From: a virus
Length of the DNA: 64,000 nucleotides
Direction: 5' to 3' (one strand)
IMG/VR virus record: IMGVR_UViG_3300027741_000022
Span: 123,645 to 187,644 of that record
A program made the position numbers and the translations under genes. The notes beneath the pieces were generated by a model. It saw nothing but the letters and a program-made list of their open reading frames with translations. It was not told the DNA's origin and searched no databases. This document shows positions 53,552-61,650 of this stretch, in pieces; position 1 is the first letter of the stretch; every line of letters starts with the position of its first letter.

Positions 53552-56023
53552 ATGAACTTTTACCAATGGCTTTTATTAAACGAAAACGTAGAAACAAACT
53601 TTGATAAGTGGTTAGAGACATTGTTTCAATATACCAAGAAAAATACTGAAGCCGAAAAAGTTTTAATGAAAATCCCAGGAGTTCCCGCAAGATCTGATCT
53701 TATAGGAGTTGACCCTAAAAATTGGGAAGCCGGAGGAAGAGAACAATTAGGTTATATTATTGACATACGGTCTGCCGTGATCATAAAAACAGTATTAAAA
53801 GAAAAAAATATTGAAAACTTTAATTGGTTTAGTTTTAGTATAGGTTACTACTCAGCTAAACCAGGTTTTTTCAAAGAAGATCTTGAATTAGCTATAGATG
53901 TAACAAAACAAAGAATAGACAGCAGAGAACTTCCTAAAACAGAAATTGGAGCCAAAGGGTGGCTAATAATAGGTTATGAGTCAAAGGACAAAGTTCAAGA
54001 ATATTTACAAAGCCACCAACAAGTTAGCAACCGCCAGATGGAGAAAATGAAAAAAAGTGGAATGTCTTTGGGAGAAAACGAAAATCTTATTAAATTGGCA
54101 GTCAATGAAGGTAACATAAAAATATATCACCTGCCCGCATTAATATCAGGAGGCTTCAAATTCCTGCCAGCTAATCAAGTCAAAGAAATCAAAGAAAGAC
54201 ATTTATTATTGTGCAAATATGGAAAAGGAACTGATTGGTGTACTGCACAACCTAGTTGGGATGCTCACACCGGCTATATTGGCGATACTATTTATATTGT
54301 TCATATAGGTGACAAGCCAGCTTATCAATTTGTAAGTTGTACAGATGGTCGTCACCAACAATTTATGGATACTCAGGATCAAAGCGTGAGAAAATTAAAC
54401 GGTGAAGTTTACGATGCGTTGGTAGCCAATTTAAACGATCAATTTAAATGCTATCAAATAAGAAGAAAAACAGGCTTAAAAGACTTATTGGAGCTAGATA
54501 GCAAAAAGAGAGAAGCAATTTATAACAATCTGAGTGAAGACGATTTTTTTGAATTAATTAGATTAGCAAACACGGAGCAAAAAAACAAAATATTAAAAGA
54601 TGATAAATTGAATTATTTGAAATTTACAAACTTCTCTAATAAGTTGAATGAAATTTTAACCATCACAAGAATAACAAATCTAAGTGAATTTGTGAGAAAT
54701 TTGTCAATACAATCTTTTACACCAAACCGTAATGTAGGAAACATGCCTACAATAAATCTTTCTGAGGATGAGGCTGAAAACTTTATAAACAATAATGTAA
54801 GTTTAATTGTTTGGAAATATTATCGTGAACTACGTTCGTGGTACGCTGATGGAAAAACGGGAGTAGGGAACAATTTGCTTCAAATTTTTGGAAAAGAAAA
54901 TGTTGAAAAAGAATATCCGGCATTAAAAATTATCAGACCAGAAGATTATTTTAAAGATACCTGGCACGCAGATGAAACTGGTAAAAAACCCAGAGTTAAT
55001 GATAGTACAGAAGGAAATGCGCCATCGATTGAAAGAATTTTAAGCTCTCGTGCTTTGTATGATGGTGATAAGACAATATCAAGAATAGAAGCAATGGAAA
55101 AAGTAGGTGTCGAGAATTTAAACTTCCAAAACACTCAAACATCTTTTATGCGTCGTATTTTGTTTGAGGGCAAAGACTTTGATAAAATTTTAAACTATTT
55201 CAAAGAAAAAAATCTCATCAAAAAAGTAGAAGAGTTTGTTGCAAATATGAATGAAATTGATATAAATCACATAACAGAGCGTTATTTTGAAGATGGATTG
55301 ACTGCTACAAACTTAAATGAATTTAGAAAACAAGATTTTTACAAAGTTTTAAAGTATTTACATGAAACAGGTAATGGTTTGGGTAATCTCATGAATAGAA
55401 GGGGAATCGATGGCATAATTAATGATTACGATAACTATAGCCGCTATCCAGAGACATCTGATGGTGTTCTTGAACAAGGTATTTTTGAAATTGTAGGAGA
55501 GGAAAACTTCAAAATTAGTTGGATCAATGACTTTAAAATTGCCAAAAAACTAATTTTCAACAATAAAACAGACTCAAAACTATTTAATTTTATAAAAAAC
55601 AAAGAAACTGTGGCAAAAGATCCAAGAAACAATAGTTATCATAAAGATAATTGGGAATGGCTTTTTGATGATGTCCCAGAAGGAGACACACACACCTTAG
55701 AGCTGCTAGACTTTGTGATTGAAAAAATGCCGGACAATGATAATTTGACAAAGGCTTTCTTAATTCATGGAAATTTAGACAAACGACTCATTGATAAGCA
55801 TGAAGACTTTACAAAAAGAATACTAGAAAAGTATGGAAAAGGTGTTGGAGAAGTAGATGCGAATGGAGTTTTTATATACAAACCCGAAACTAAATATGCC
55901 ACCTTTGTGATCGATCAAGAAAATATAAAGTATGCTTGGAAAAAATATCTGGGTATAACAATAAAAGATTTTAAAGATAAACAAGACAAATCAACTGAAG
56001 ATTTTGACCCAAATATATTATAA
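53552..56023 (+). CDS. Large CTS-leader protein with WCTA motif
   Basis: 823 residues from ATG 53552; TTG 53537 is possible. Leader MNFYQWLLLNENVETNFDKWL. The 1-330 region matches 43065 and 50669: LELAIDVTKQRIDSRELP, EIGAKGWLIIGYES, LLCKYGKGTDWCTAQPSWDA (core Cys221, Cys230), IYIVHIGDKPAYQF and QFMDTQDQ. The remaining 490 residues are unique and helical. A GTTCGTGGTACGCT stretch (54834-54847) occurs inside. Preceded by TATACTTT directly before ATG. Confidence 0.75.
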   Translation: MNFYQWLLLNENVETNFDKWLETLFQYTKKNTEAEKVLMKIPGVPARSDLIGVDPKNWEAGGREQLGYIIDIRSAVIIKTVLKEKNIENFNWFSFSIGYYSAKPGFFKEDLELAIDVTKQRIDSRELPKTEIGAKGWLIIGYESKDKVQEYLQSHQQVSNRQMEKMKKSGMSLGENENLIKLAVNEGNIKIYHLPALISGGFKFLPANQVKEIKERHLLLCKYGKGTDWCTAQPSWDAHTGYIGDTIYIVHIGDKPAYQFVSCTDGRHQQFMDTQDQSVRKLNGEVYDALVANLNDQFKCYQIRRKTGLKDLLELDSKKREAIYNNLSEDDFFELIRLANTEQKNKILKDDKLNYLKFTNFSNKLNEILTITRITNLSEFVRNLSIQSFTPNRNVGNMPTINLSEDEAENFINNNVSLIVWKYYRELRSWYADGKTGVGNNLLQIFGKENVEKEYPALKIIRPEDYFKDTWHADETGKKPRVNDSTEGNAPSIERILSSRALYDGDKTISRIEAMEKVGVENLNFQNTQTSFMRRILFEGKDFDKILNYFKEKNLIKKVEEFVANMNEIDINHITERYFEDGLTATNLNEFRKQDFYKVLKYLHETGNGLGNLMNRRGIDGIINDYDNYSRYPETSDGVLEQGIFEIVGEENFKISWINDFKIAKKLIFNNKTDSKLFNFIKNKETVAKDPRNNSYHKDNWEWLFDDVPEGDTHTLELLDFVIEKMPDNDNLTKAFLIHGNLDKRLIDKHEDFTKRILEKYGKGVGEVDANGVFIYKPETKYATFVIDQENIKYAWKKYLGITIKDFKDKQDKSTEDFDPNIL

Positions 56024-56026
56024 ATA
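56019..56026 (+). promoter_or_regulatory. T4-late-like TATAAATA box
   Basis: TATAAATA overlapping the stop of the previous gene, five bases before ATG 56032. Equivalent position to the box at 59069. Confidence 0.6.
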
Positions 56027-56031
56027 ATGCC

Positions 56032-57420
56032 ATGAACTTCTACCAACTCTACAATTTAATCAATGAATACGGACAGAGTTTAATACAAACTCTAATAGAA
56101 AAGTTCCAAAAAGAAGAACCAGCTTTAACTCCAATCATAATAAAAGATTATATTGATAGATTCGAAAGAATAAAGAACAACTTACCAGAAAAAGACATTA
56201 CCAAGTATAGTTGGAAAGATCTTGAAATCGCAGTAGACAGTTATCAACCAAAACAAAGAATAAAAGCAGGCATCATAGATCCAACTGTTACCGATGCTAA
56301 TTTATTGTATAACAGAGATGGAGTGAGAATATATCTTGGGCTGGACAAAAAAAGCTGCATAAAATACGGAAATGGATACTCTTTCTGCATAAGCTCCAGA
56401 GGTCATAACAACATGTATTCTCACTATCGGGTGAAAAAAAGAGGAACTCCATATTTTATATTTAATGATAATCTGCCAAAAACAAAAGAAAACCCAAATC
56501 ATGTTTTAGTATTATTTGTTTATGATATTCCACCTGATAGTTCATATATGACAAGAAACGAAAGCTCAAGATACACAATCACCAATGCGCTAAACAAAGG
56601 TGAAAAGTATTATAACGCTATAAATTATGTGGTTCGTGATTATCCTTGGCTAAAACCTATAACAAACTTTGTAGATGATGAAAACAAGGGAACTGTGGAC
56701 ATTGATCCTTTGGAAATGATAGAAAATCTTCTTTCTCACGAATTATCTGAAATGAAAGATTATGGTTTTTATCTTAGTGTCAATGCTGGTGGTCATATTG
56801 AAAATATTTTAAAGGAATTGTTTACAAACAGTAGTCCTCAAGAATATAAAGATTTTTTAGATAACAAAAGCGATGTTGCTTTCGTTAGTGTATTTAGCTC
56901 AGGTTATGGTTGGTATGACGATGCAGAAGATGATTTCATGTTATTTTACAAGAGCGCAGATGATATTTTAAAAGAACTCAAAGAAAGATCAACAAAATAT
57001 GTAGGAGAAGATTTTGAAATTGAAGGTTCTTACGAAAAAGTGAAGGAAGACATAATAAATTCATTAAAATTTAAGTTTAGCAATCCCGCCGATGCTTTAA
57101 AAAGACTAGACAATTTTGTTGTTGGAGAAGATGGTGTTTTTGGGGTTTTTGGGAAAAGCAGTTATCGGGACAGTTATTTTGTTAAAATATCTTCTCCAAG
57201 AGAATTTGTAGCCAATATTGTTGATAAAAACAAAGATGAATTAAACAAATTTAATGAATATAAACTCAAATACAATAAAGTTATCAGCTGGATTAAGAGC
57301 CAAAGTAAAGAAAAATTAAAAGAGATAGTGGATACTTATAATTCTGAGAGAACTCGCGAGCCTGGGTTTGCAAAAATAACAGCCGTTATTGATCTAATTA
57401 TTAGTTTTATGAATAAATAA
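56032..57420 (+). CDS. CTS-leader protein with CIKYGNG motif (paralogue 1)
   Basis: 462 residues. Leader MNFYQLYNLINEYGQSLIQTL. The core DKKSCIKYGNGYSFCISSRG (106-123), YFIFNDNLPK and VLVLFVYD is the second type of Cys motif (C-x9-C), parallel to CKYGKGTDWC in the other set. Two close paralogues follow. C-terminal 250 residues diverge. Late promoter box but no Shine-Dalgarno. Putative packaged protein. Confidence 0.75.
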   Translation: MNFYQLYNLINEYGQSLIQTLIEKFQKEEPALTPIIIKDYIDRFERIKNNLPEKDITKYSWKDLEIAVDSYQPKQRIKAGIIDPTVTDANLLYNRDGVRIYLGLDKKSCIKYGNGYSFCISSRGHNNMYSHYRVKKRGTPYFIFNDNLPKTKENPNHVLVLFVYDIPPDSSYMTRNESSRYTITNALNKGEKYYNAINYVVRDYPWLKPITNFVDDENKGTVDIDPLEMIENLLSHELSEMKDYGFYLSVNAGGHIENILKELFTNSSPQEYKDFLDNKSDVAFVSVFSSGYGWYDDAEDDFMLFYKSADDILKELKERSTKYVGEDFEIEGSYEKVKEDIINSLKFKFSNPADALKRLDNFVVGEDGVFGVFGKSSYRDSYFVKISSPREFVANIVDKNKDELNKFNEYKLKYNKVISWIKSQSKEKLKEIVDTYNSERTREPGFAKITAVIDLIISFMNK

Positions 57421-57423
57421 ACT

Positions 57424-58848
57424 ATGAACTTCTACCAATTATACAATTTAATCAACGAATATGGACAAAGTTTAATAGAAACTTTAATAGAGAAATTTCA
57501 GCAGGAAGTTCCAACACTAACTCCCACCATAATAAGAAACTACATTGATCGTTTTGATAGAATAAAGAACAATCTAACAGAAAAAGATATTACCAAATAC
57601 AGTTGGAAAGAGCTAGAAAATACAGTAGACGGTTATCAAACAAAAGACAGAATAAAAGCCGGTAAACTGGATCCAACCGTCAGTGATGCTAATTTATTGT
57701 ATAATCAAGACGGAACAAGAATTTACCTTGGTAAAGACAAAAAAAGCTGCATAAAATACGGAAACGGTTACACTTTTTGCATAAGTGCAAGAGGTGAAAA
57801 TAATATGTATGCACAGTATCGTATAAGAGACAAAGGAACTCCTTATTTTATATTTAACGATAAATTGCCAACAGAGGATAATCGGCATTTAATGGTGTTA
57901 TTTGTGTATCAGCATGGAACTGTACAATACGCAAAAAGATATTCTGTAACATTAGCTACTAATCAACCAGAAGATGAAAAAGAATACGGAACTTTAGCCG
58001 AAATAACAAATCTTTATCCTTGGACAAAACCACTAGAAAACTTTATAGATGATAAAACTAAAGGAACTGTGGATGTTGAACCAATTGAAATACTGGAAGA
58101 TTGGCTAACAGAAAGCTTTAATCACAAAAATTTTAAGTTAAGATTTAGTTTAAAAACCAAAGAAGATTTTGTTCTTCTTGATATTTTAAGCAAAGATGGT
58201 TTTCTAAAAAAATACGAGAAATTGAAAGATATTCTGAGTGATGAGAAAAAGAATTTAATTTATATGAGCATTACCAGAGGGTTTACAGATAAGCATAGGT
58301 ATCGATCTAGTGTGAATACTAATAAATTCGATGAGTATGAAACTTTAGAAAAATTAAAAGATGATATAATAAAAACAACAGAATTGATGAACAAAACAGT
58401 TGTTGAAGAAGGTGGCTATGAATATAAAGATAAAAAGGGCTTAGAAGAATATATTAGAACAAGTGCGGAAATTGAAGGCGTTTTCAATTCTTCTGTTAAT
58501 GATTTTAGTTTATTAAGATATCCAGAAGAAGCTTATGTTATGGGTAGCTCTCCCAGCAAGCGCAAAGATACTTTTGTCATAAGACTGTATGGCAAATATT
58601 ACATTCAACAAATTTTGAAAGAATCACTAGTGATAGAACCACTAGCCGCTTTAAATAAAGAATATTATTCAAATTTGAATTGGTTGAAACAAAGAACACC
58701 AGAAGAAACTAAGACTATGTTGGACGAAATCAACGAACTAAACGCAAAGGCTGATGCTGCTCACAATATTCATCTTTCAAATACAACAGAATTTAGAGGT
58801 TGGAAAATATTTGATGATGCTTTTAATAGCTTTAAGAAACTGTTTTAA
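57424..58848 (+). CDS. CTS-leader protein with CIKYGNG motif (paralogue 2)
   Basis: 474 residues. Leader and first 150 residues are very close to paralogues 1 and 3 (SCIKYGNGYTFCISARGENN, YFIFNDKLP). The last 260 residues are unrelated in sequence to theirs, so the N-terminal module appears to be combined with changing C-terminal domains. AATAAATA lies four bases before ATG. Confidence 0.75.
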   Translation: MNFYQLYNLINEYGQSLIETLIEKFQQEVPTLTPTIIRNYIDRFDRIKNNLTEKDITKYSWKELENTVDGYQTKDRIKAGKLDPTVSDANLLYNQDGTRIYLGKDKKSCIKYGNGYTFCISARGENNMYAQYRIRDKGTPYFIFNDKLPTEDNRHLMVLFVYQHGTVQYAKRYSVTLATNQPEDEKEYGTLAEITNLYPWTKPLENFIDDKTKGTVDVEPIEILEDWLTESFNHKNFKLRFSLKTKEDFVLLDILSKDGFLKKYEKLKDILSDEKKNLIYMSITRGFTDKHRYRSSVNTNKFDEYETLEKLKDDIIKTTELMNKTVVEEGGYEYKDKKGLEEYIRTSAEIEGVFNSSVNDFSLLRYPEEAYVMGSSPSKRKDTFVIRLYGKYYIQQILKESLVIEPLAALNKEYYSNLNWLKQRTPEETKTMLDEINELNAKADAAHNIHLSNTTEFRGWKIFDDAFNSFKKLF

Positions 58849-59096
58849 CTCTTGATAAGCTTGATAATATTTCGTGCTAAGCTGGCACCGCCTATAATTC
58901 GACCGTCTGTGTAGTCATCATAACCAAAGCCGCCTTTTTTGTTTTTCAGTGTCTGTTTATTTATTGCAGCTTCACATAGCTTGATTATCTCAGATAGTTT
59001 ATCTGGTTTGTTCATAAAATATAAACCGAACAAATATATTGTTGTTAACAGAATTATCCAAGCGTTTGTATAAATAAAACTATGAACTTCTACCAA
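58845..59096 (-). CDS. Small membrane protein
   Basis: 83 residues; ATG at 59096 overlaps the next gene's start on the other strand, and Met28 is the alternative start. AWIILLTTIYLFGLYFM (12-28) is a membrane helix. The tail KNKKGGFGYDDYTDGRIIGGA is basic/Gly-rich. Intruding between paralogues on the opposite strand, it may be an inserted gene. Confidence 0.55.
   Translation of the reverse strand: MVEVHSFIYTNAWIILLTTIYLFGLYFMNKPDKLSEIIKLCEAAINKQTLKNKKGGFGYDDYTDGRIIGGASLARNIIKLIKS
59069..59076 (+). promoter_or_regulatory. T4-late-like TATAAATA box
   Basis: TATAAATA followed by AAACT and ATG 59082; five bases between box and start codon. Confidence 0.6.
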
Positions 59097-60506
59097 CTCT
59101 ACAATTTACTTAACGAATACGGACAAAGTTTAATACAAACTTTAACCCAAAAGTTCCAAAAAGAAGTTCCAACACTAACTCCAACTATAATAAGAAACTA
59201 CATAGACCGTTTTGAAAGAATAAAGAATAACTTATCGGAAAAAGACATTACTAAATATAGTTGGAAAGATCTTGAAAATGCAGTAGACAGTTATCAACCA
59301 AAACAAAAGATAAAAGCAGGAATATTAGATCCCACAGTAACTGATGCTAATTTATTATACAACCAGAATAATGTGCGAATATATCTGGGTAAAGACAAAA
59401 AAAGCTGCATAAGATACGGAAATGGATACAGTTTCTGCATAAGCGCCAGAGGTGAAGATAATATGTATGGGCATTATAGAATAGCAAACAAAGGAACTCC
59501 ATACTTCGTATTTAATGATAACTTATCAAAAGATGACCCAGATCACGTTTTAGTGTTGTTTGTATACAATAAATACACTCTAAAATATATTATGCCGCGA
59601 TACACAATTACAAACGCACTAAACAAAGGTGAAAAGCCTTATGAAAATATATATCATATAATTAGTGAATATCCTTGGCTAAAGCCTATAACAAACTTTG
59701 TAGACGATGTAAACAAAGGAGACGTAAAGGCGGAACCATTAGAAGAAATAGAACATCGGCTTAAAAAAGAATGGTCAGCACTCAACTCGTTTGTTTTGAA
59801 TATGGGAGATGAATTTAACAATTTGGCAAAGAAAGGATTGTTACGGAGTTGGGGTGTGATAGATTTATTTGAAGAAAGTTCTGTTCAAGAAACGAAAGAC
59901 TTTTTAAACAATGATTCTGAAATCGCCAGTGTTTTTATGCGGTATGATGGTTATTCTCAGCTTCTTCCAAATAAGCATTTTTATACATTTTACAAAAACA
60001 ACACTGATGATATTTTGAAACAAATAAAAATCCACGCAAGTGAAGCTTTAGAAGAAGATTTTAAATATGAAAAATCTGATTCTGAACTTCAAGAAAAAAT
60101 AGCAAAAGCTTTAAAGTTTAAATTTAAAACAGCAGAGGGCTATTTTAATAATTATACAGGCGAAGGTGATGCGAACAAATATGATGATGGAGAAGCTGCC
60201 AATGTTAAATTTGAAATAGAAAGTAAATATCGCGAGTACTTTTTCGCTAAAGTTGTTAATATATCAAACTTTGTTCGCACAGATGAAAACTTAAAGAAAA
60301 TAGAAAACTTATCTAAATTTAAAATCAAACAAAACAAAATCTTGAATTGGCTAAAGATTCAAAGCAAAGAAACACTAGAGCGGATATTGCTTTATCGTTA
60401 TGAGCAAGAACGGTCTGGTGATGATGGATTTAGTGTGCCAATGGAATTAAAAATGACAACTAATCTGACTGACTTTATAGTGAAGTTTATGGAGATGTAT
60501 CCTTGA
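59082..60506 (+). CDS. CTS-leader protein with CIRYGNG motif (paralogue 3)
   Basis: 474 residues. Leader MNFYQLYNLLNEYGQSLIQ, core KKSCIRYGNGYSFCISARGE, YFVFNDNLSK. The C-terminal part shares spaced similarity with paralogue 1 (FxVDDxNKG, SS-x-QE-x-KDFL, LNWLKIQSKE). Last of the late set; after it comes 500 bases without genes. Confidence 0.75.
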   Translation: MNFYQLYNLLNEYGQSLIQTLTQKFQKEVPTLTPTIIRNYIDRFERIKNNLSEKDITKYSWKDLENAVDSYQPKQKIKAGILDPTVTDANLLYNQNNVRIYLGKDKKSCIRYGNGYSFCISARGEDNMYGHYRIANKGTPYFVFNDNLSKDDPDHVLVLFVYNKYTLKYIMPRYTITNALNKGEKPYENIYHIISEYPWLKPITNFVDDVNKGDVKAEPLEEIEHRLKKEWSALNSFVLNMGDEFNNLAKKGLLRSWGVIDLFEESSVQETKDFLNNDSEIASVFMRYDGYSQLLPNKHFYTFYKNNTDDILKQIKIHASEALEEDFKYEKSDSELQEKIAKALKFKFKTAEGYFNNYTGEGDANKYDDGEAANVKFEIESKYREYFFAKVVNISNFVRTDENLKKIENLSKFKIKQNKILNWLKIQSKETLERILLYRYEQERSGDDGFSVPMELKMTTNLTDFIVKFMEMYP

Positions 60507-61016
60507 TGTTGGTTTGTGGGTTACTTGCCCAATAGAATATTAAAAGATGATTCTAGGTGGGTTCTAGACCCAATTTGAGGCAAAACACCATGTTCGTTAA
60601 AAGTGCCTGGATTTGTAGGGATTCGAAAGAAAAGTAAAATAAACAGAAAGTTAACAGAAAAGTTGGCTCTCGCCCGTCCTTTTAACCGCCTTTAAATCTA
60701 CATGGGTAGTTTCTCAGGGCTTTTTACATTTAATTAATACCAAACCTCACATTTTATTTAACTGCCCTTAAAACGCTCATTAGAGCCTTATACGGCATTT
60801 TACGATTAGCTAATTATTAATTCCGCTGATTATTAACAAAACCCCTCATAATCAGCTTACAAGCCCCTTAGAAATAAATTACAAACGTCTTGTGACCCCG
60901 GAGCGATGAACACAAGTATAGCTGTTTTTTGCAATTATTATTTTTCTATGAACATACGGTTTCACTGCAGATTGTCCCGGGTAATGTGTGCTTGGCACGG
61001 TACAATCATATTTCAC
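60507..61016. other. Gene-free stretch
   Basis: No credible gene or RNA. AT-rich, with several short TTAATTA-type runs and near-palindromes (e.g. GGGTTCTAGACCC around 60559-60571). It separates the last late gene from the convergent YSN-leader gene. Confidence 0.5.
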
Positions 61017-61328
61017 TCATATTGTTGATCCGCTTGCTACACACTCAATTGATCCGCCAATATATCCTGGTGGTCGGCTTGCATCTATCCAAGCTTGAGC
61101 TTCGCCTGATGTTGCATATCCACCAGATACAATACTTACAGCCCAATATTTAGCAGGACTACCATCTGTTCTAATTACAATTGGTAATGTGGGTACAGTG
61201 GTAAAATAAACAACCTCATAATTGGATCCCGCTACTACCCTATTATTAATTGATGTTCGTGCACTACAAACAACATAATAATCCAATCCGCTCTTACTCT
61301 GAACATTACTGTAAATTATTTCTTCCAT
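61017..61328 (-). CDS. YSN-leader protein (copy 9)
   Basis: 103 residues from ATG 61328: leader MEEIIYSNVQSKSG, then LDYYVVCSARTSINNRVVAG, VYFTTVPTLPIVIRTDG and SGEAQAWIDASRPPGYIGGS. Unlike the others the tail has just two or three Cys and a fold-like beta domain. It lies 11 kb from the main cluster. GTATAGATAAAAGC is directly before ATG (minus). Confidence 0.7.
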   Translation of the reverse strand: MEEIIYSNVQSKSGLDYYVVCSARTSINNRVVAGSNYEVVYFTTVPTLPIVIRTDGSPAKYWAVSIVSGGYATSGEAQAWIDASRPPGYIGGSIECVASGSTI

Positions 61329-61519
61329 GCTTTTATCTATACTTCTTCTCGCAAAAACCTGAGAGCCCCTACCCAAATCTGGTAGGGCAATGCAAAAATT
61401 GTATCTTAAAAATAAAGATACATCATCTGATTTCTGGGCTCTTGACCAACTGTGTCAAAGGCATCATTCAAAATTGTATTTTAAAGATAAAGAAACAAGT
61501 TTGTCGTTATTGGGCGGAG

Positions 61520-61634
61520 CTGACGTGCCCTAACCGGCTTATCGTTTAGGGCGGAGTTTTATGATGTCTGACGTGCCCTAACCGGCTTATCGTTAGGGCG
61601 GAGTTATGTCTGACGTGCCCTAACCGGCTTATAA
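61520..61634. repeat. Three tandem 42-48 bp repeats with internal hairpin
   Basis: CTGACGTGCCCTAACCGGCT begins each copy, at 61520, 61568 and 61610 (the last truncated). The first two contain GCCCTAA ... TTAGGGC, a 7 bp stem. They border the larger box array and may be part of the same control region or replication origin. Confidence 0.75.
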
Positions 61635-61650
61635 AAAGAACAACCTGCAC

